From assembly GCA_016787545.1 (NCBI GenBank), contig JAEUUS010000415.1:1-47115 (forward strand): a stretch of 47,115 nucleotides of DNA. Reading direction: 5' to 3'. The notes under the pieces are model-generated. The model was not told the origin of the DNA, did no database searches, and worked only from the letters and a program-made list of their open reading frames with translations. This stretch comes from Saprospiraceae bacterium (lineage in GTDB: Bacteria; Bacteroidota; Bacteroidia; Chitinophagales; Saprospiraceae). Shown here one piece after another: positions 45,328 through 47,115 of this stretch. Position numbers and translations under genes: made by a program. Numbering within the stretch: position 1 is the first letter of the stretch; every line of letters starts with the position of its first letter.

Positions 45328-45885
45328 GTGGCTATTTTCGGAAAAAAGCAATACACAGATGAAGAGCTCGTAGCAGGTTGCGCTGCGAACGATCGACGTG
45401 CCCAGGAGGCGCTCTACCGTCGCTTTTTTCCGGAGATGATGCGTATGGTTCGCCGATACACCAAAGATGAAGACACCGCCATTGAAGTGGTAAACAATGG
45501 CATGATGCGTGTTTTTAAAAAAATCCACACCTACGCACATAAAGGAAGTCTGGAAGGTTGGATGCGCAGATTAGTGTATCACTGCATGGCTGATTATTAC
45601 AGGGAAAACTCCAGGTATTTGCATTTCCTGGTCCTGGAAGATCATGATCAAAGTGTGCCGGAACGTGGACTAGAATCCTTTTATGAGGCAGATATCCACA
45701 AAGTAATCAGTACCCTGCCGCCAATTTCTCAGGAGGTATTTCGCATGTATGCCATTGAAGGATATAGCCATGCTGAAATTGGGGAAAATTTGAAAATGAG
45801 TGAAGGCACTTCCAAATGGCATTTGAGTACGGCCCGTCAAAAACTTCGTGAACTCTTGCAAATTCATTACCCGGCATACATTTAG
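45328..45885 (+). CDS. RNA polymerase sigma factor, ECF type
   Basis: 185 residues, the usual size for an ECF sigma. Region 2 (about 20-95) has EALYRRFFPEMMRMVRRY, AIEVVNNGMMRVFKKI and GWMRRLVYHCMADYYR. Region 4 (about 125-182) has LPPISQEVFRMYAIEGYSHAEIGENLKMSEGTSK followed by WHLSTARQKLRELL. The start is GTG; the ATG at 45267 is out of frame. Genes of this group are normally followed by their anti-sigma. Here the next gene, 51 bp on, is a single-pass membrane protein with a barrel-like domain (see there). No anti-sigma of the classical FecR or zinc-finger type is seen. Confidence 0.95.
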   Translation: MAIFGKKQYTDEELVAGCAANDRRAQEALYRRFFPEMMRMVRRYTKDEDTAIEVVNNGMMRVFKKIHTYAHKGSLEGWMRRLVYHCMADYYRENSRYLHFLVLEDHDQSVPERGLESFYEADIHKVISTLPPISQEVFRMYAIEGYSHAEIGENLKMSEGTSKWHLSTARQKLRELLQIHYPAYI

Positions 45886-45936
45886 TGGCCAATCAATTTT
45901 TAAGTCCCCAAAAACGCTGAATCACAGTAAAAAACT

Positions 45937-47115
45937 ATGAAAAATAACGCTGTTGATAAAGGTTGGAGCGCCATGCAACAAAAGCTGGATCTCGAAATGC
46001 CTGTTAAAAAACGCCGTAGAGCTTTCTGGTGGTGGATGAGCCTGCTTCTGCTTCCGGTGGCCACATTAGCAGGCTGGTGGTTAATAAATGACCAGAAGGA
46101 ACAGAATCCTCCTGCTCCGTTGAACGTGCCGGTTACGTCCCCTAAACCAACAGAAGATGTTGCGGCTGGGCATGTTTCGCCCACTCTTCCCGTCAACCAC
46201 GTAGCTGAAGCATCTCGCCCCTCCATACCCAAAAATCATCAACCAGTTCAATATACACAAAAGCGCCCAACCACCCCGCCAAATTTAAGCGCATCAGTAA
46301 ATACTCCTCCTACTCAAACCTTTCAAAATCAAACCATTGTTACTGAATTCCCCCAAAGCAGGCCAACGCTGGATTTGACTTTTTTGTTACTTGAACCACC
46401 ACGAAATATAGCCTATTCAGAAACGGAAAAGCGTCCTTCGCCCAAAAACAATCCGGTAGCTAATAAGGCCGACAAGAAAACTGACCCATTTAAACCGTTC
46501 TGGACCTTCGGAGCAACTTCTATCGCCACCACAGAGCAATTCAGCACCGTAAACGGATTTTCAACCGGTGTAACAGTAGACTTTGCTTTGAACCGCAAAT
46601 GGGGATTCAGGACAGGTGTGTTTTACAACATTCATACCCCGCAACTGAACCGTCGTCCGGTAGTAGCAGTGGATTCTGATACTTATACCTATGATCTGGA
46701 AGGAGATGTGGTGGCTCGAAATGTGGACACAGGAACTGAAGTTTGGAATATGCCTGGCACCCACGTACTTGCCGATTCCTTGAGCGGTCAGGTATATATC
46801 CCGGTAAGCAGACTGCAACGCATTGAATTTCCTGTATCTGTTTTTTGGCAGGCAGCCAAACCGCTTAAGGTATTCGCCGGTTTATCTTTATCTAAAACCC
46901 TGAATACAAAAGCTGACAGATTGAACTATTCCGGAGAATACCAGCTCACGTTGAATGATCAGGTGGCAGAAGATCAAATCAGCGATCTCAGTGCAGAAGT
47001 GTACAATATCTGGAATGCCAATGCTATGCTCGGATTAGGCTTGCGTGTAAGTCCGGCATTTGAACTGGGATTGCAGGGTACCCTACCCTTCAAACGCTTT
47101 TCTAACCTGAACCTG
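45937..47115 (+). CDS. Single-pass membrane protein with periplasmic barrel-like domain, 3' end missing
   Basis: The frame is open from the ATG at 45937 to the window end (393 codons). A short basic cytoplasmic segment (about 1-30, with WSAMQQKLDLEMPVKKRRR) is followed by one membrane helix (about 31-50, FWWWMSLLLLPVATLAGWW). Next come a Pro/Thr/Gln-rich linker (about 55-185) and a beta-strand-rich region (about 187 onward) with FWTFGATSIATTE, GFSTGVTVDFALNRKWGFRTGVFYN and PLKVFAGLSLSKTL. This last part resembles the small outer-membrane barrels annotated in Bacteroidota. Placed right behind an ECF sigma gene, it is the likely partner or anti-sigma-like regulator, but this is inference. The barrel-like part behind an inner-membrane helix is odd. 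Confidence 0.8.
   Translation, partial: MKNNAVDKGWSAMQQKLDLEMPVKKRRRAFWWWMSLLLLPVATLAGWWLINDQKEQNPPAPLNVPVTSPKPTEDVAAGHVSPTLPVNHVAEASRPSIPKNHQPVQYTQKRPTTPPNLSASVNTPPTQTFQNQTIVTEFPQSRPTLDLTFLLLEPPRNIAYSETEKRPSPKNNPVANKADKKTDPFKPFWTFGATSIATTEQFSTVNGFSTGVTVDFALNRKWGFRTGVFYNIHTPQLNRRPVVAVDSDTYTYDLEGDVVARNVDTGTEVWNMPGTHVLADSLSGQVYIPVSRLQRIEFPVSVFWQAAKPLKVFAGLSLSKTLNTKADRLNYSGEYQLTLNDQVAEDQISDLSAEVYNIWNANAMLGLGLRVSPAFELGLQGTLPFKRFSNLNL

Noticed and set aside
1-47115. Mobile element, phage or defence system
   Set aside because: No transposase, integrase, terminal repeats, phage structural gene, nuclease or toxin/antitoxin pair could be recognised.

Overview
The window reads as a chromosomal segment of a member of the Bacteroidota, most likely a Saprospiria or related lineage (an inference). 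The signs are: type IX secretion sorting domains of both kinds (type A on three proteins, type B on one), a SusC/SusD pair, giant Cys-rich secreted proteins built from HYR, PKD-like and SprB-like repeats, an ABC permease fused to an M1 peptidase, and many TAnnTTTG promoter boxes of the Bacteroidota kind. I see no tRNA, rRNA, CRISPR array, integrase, transposase or phage gene. Twenty-five coding genes can be supported, two of them cut by the window edges.

Layout. 1-7.4 kb: the 3' part of a giant modular surface protein, closed by a clear terminator. 7.4-8.9 kb: a histidine kinase/response regulator pair on the minus strand. 9.1-11.8 kb: a secreted subtilase (minus). 11.9-17.9 kb: an ABC ATPase, an ABC permease/M1 peptidase fusion and an MHS-type transporter in a tight plus-strand run. 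18.1-24.4 kb: a second giant secreted protein with a type B sorting domain. 24.4-26.3 kb: a GC-rich palindromic repeat, a hypothetical protein and a cation/Ca2+ exchanger. 26.3-31.0 kb: SusC and SusD (minus). 31.2-35.9 kb: a NadR-like NAD enzyme divergent from a fused E1 alpha/beta dehydrogenase, which converges on an aldehyde dehydrogenase. 36.3-41.1 kb: ribosome hibernation factor, parvulin-type isomerase, glyA and an orphan OmpR-type regulator behind an 18-bp tandem repeat. 41.1-43 kb: a glucosaminidase and what looks like its catalytically dead relative. 43-45.2 kb: a T9SS-sorted CotH-like protein and an RDD membrane protein (minus). 45.3 kb to the end: an ECF sigma factor followed by an unusual membrane-anchored protein with a barrel-like C-terminus, cut by the window end.

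How the genes may work together. A strong theme is the cell envelope and outside world: two giant adhesin-like proteins, a protease, a CotH-like protein, SusCD uptake, a periplasmic chaperone/isomerase and peptidoglycan hydrolase-like proteins. Housekeeping metabolism (glyA, NAD synthesis, 2-oxoacid dehydrogenase, aldehyde dehydrogenase) is interspersed. Many starts were moved downstream of the longest reading frame on the evidence of signal peptides or promoter boxes. Several genes (glyA, the CotH-like gene, the cation exchanger, the subtilase) have a -7 promoter box only 4-7 nt before the start codon, suggesting leaderless or nearly leaderless mRNAs.

The most original leads are the sigma factor/membrane-anchored barrel-like pair at the right edge, the glucosaminidase plus Glu-to-Gln relative, the GC-rich palindromic repeat at 24.4 kb, a possible small RNA at 9.0-9.1 kb, and the cluster of leaderless-looking promoters. 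No search could be run, so all family names rest on motif reading.
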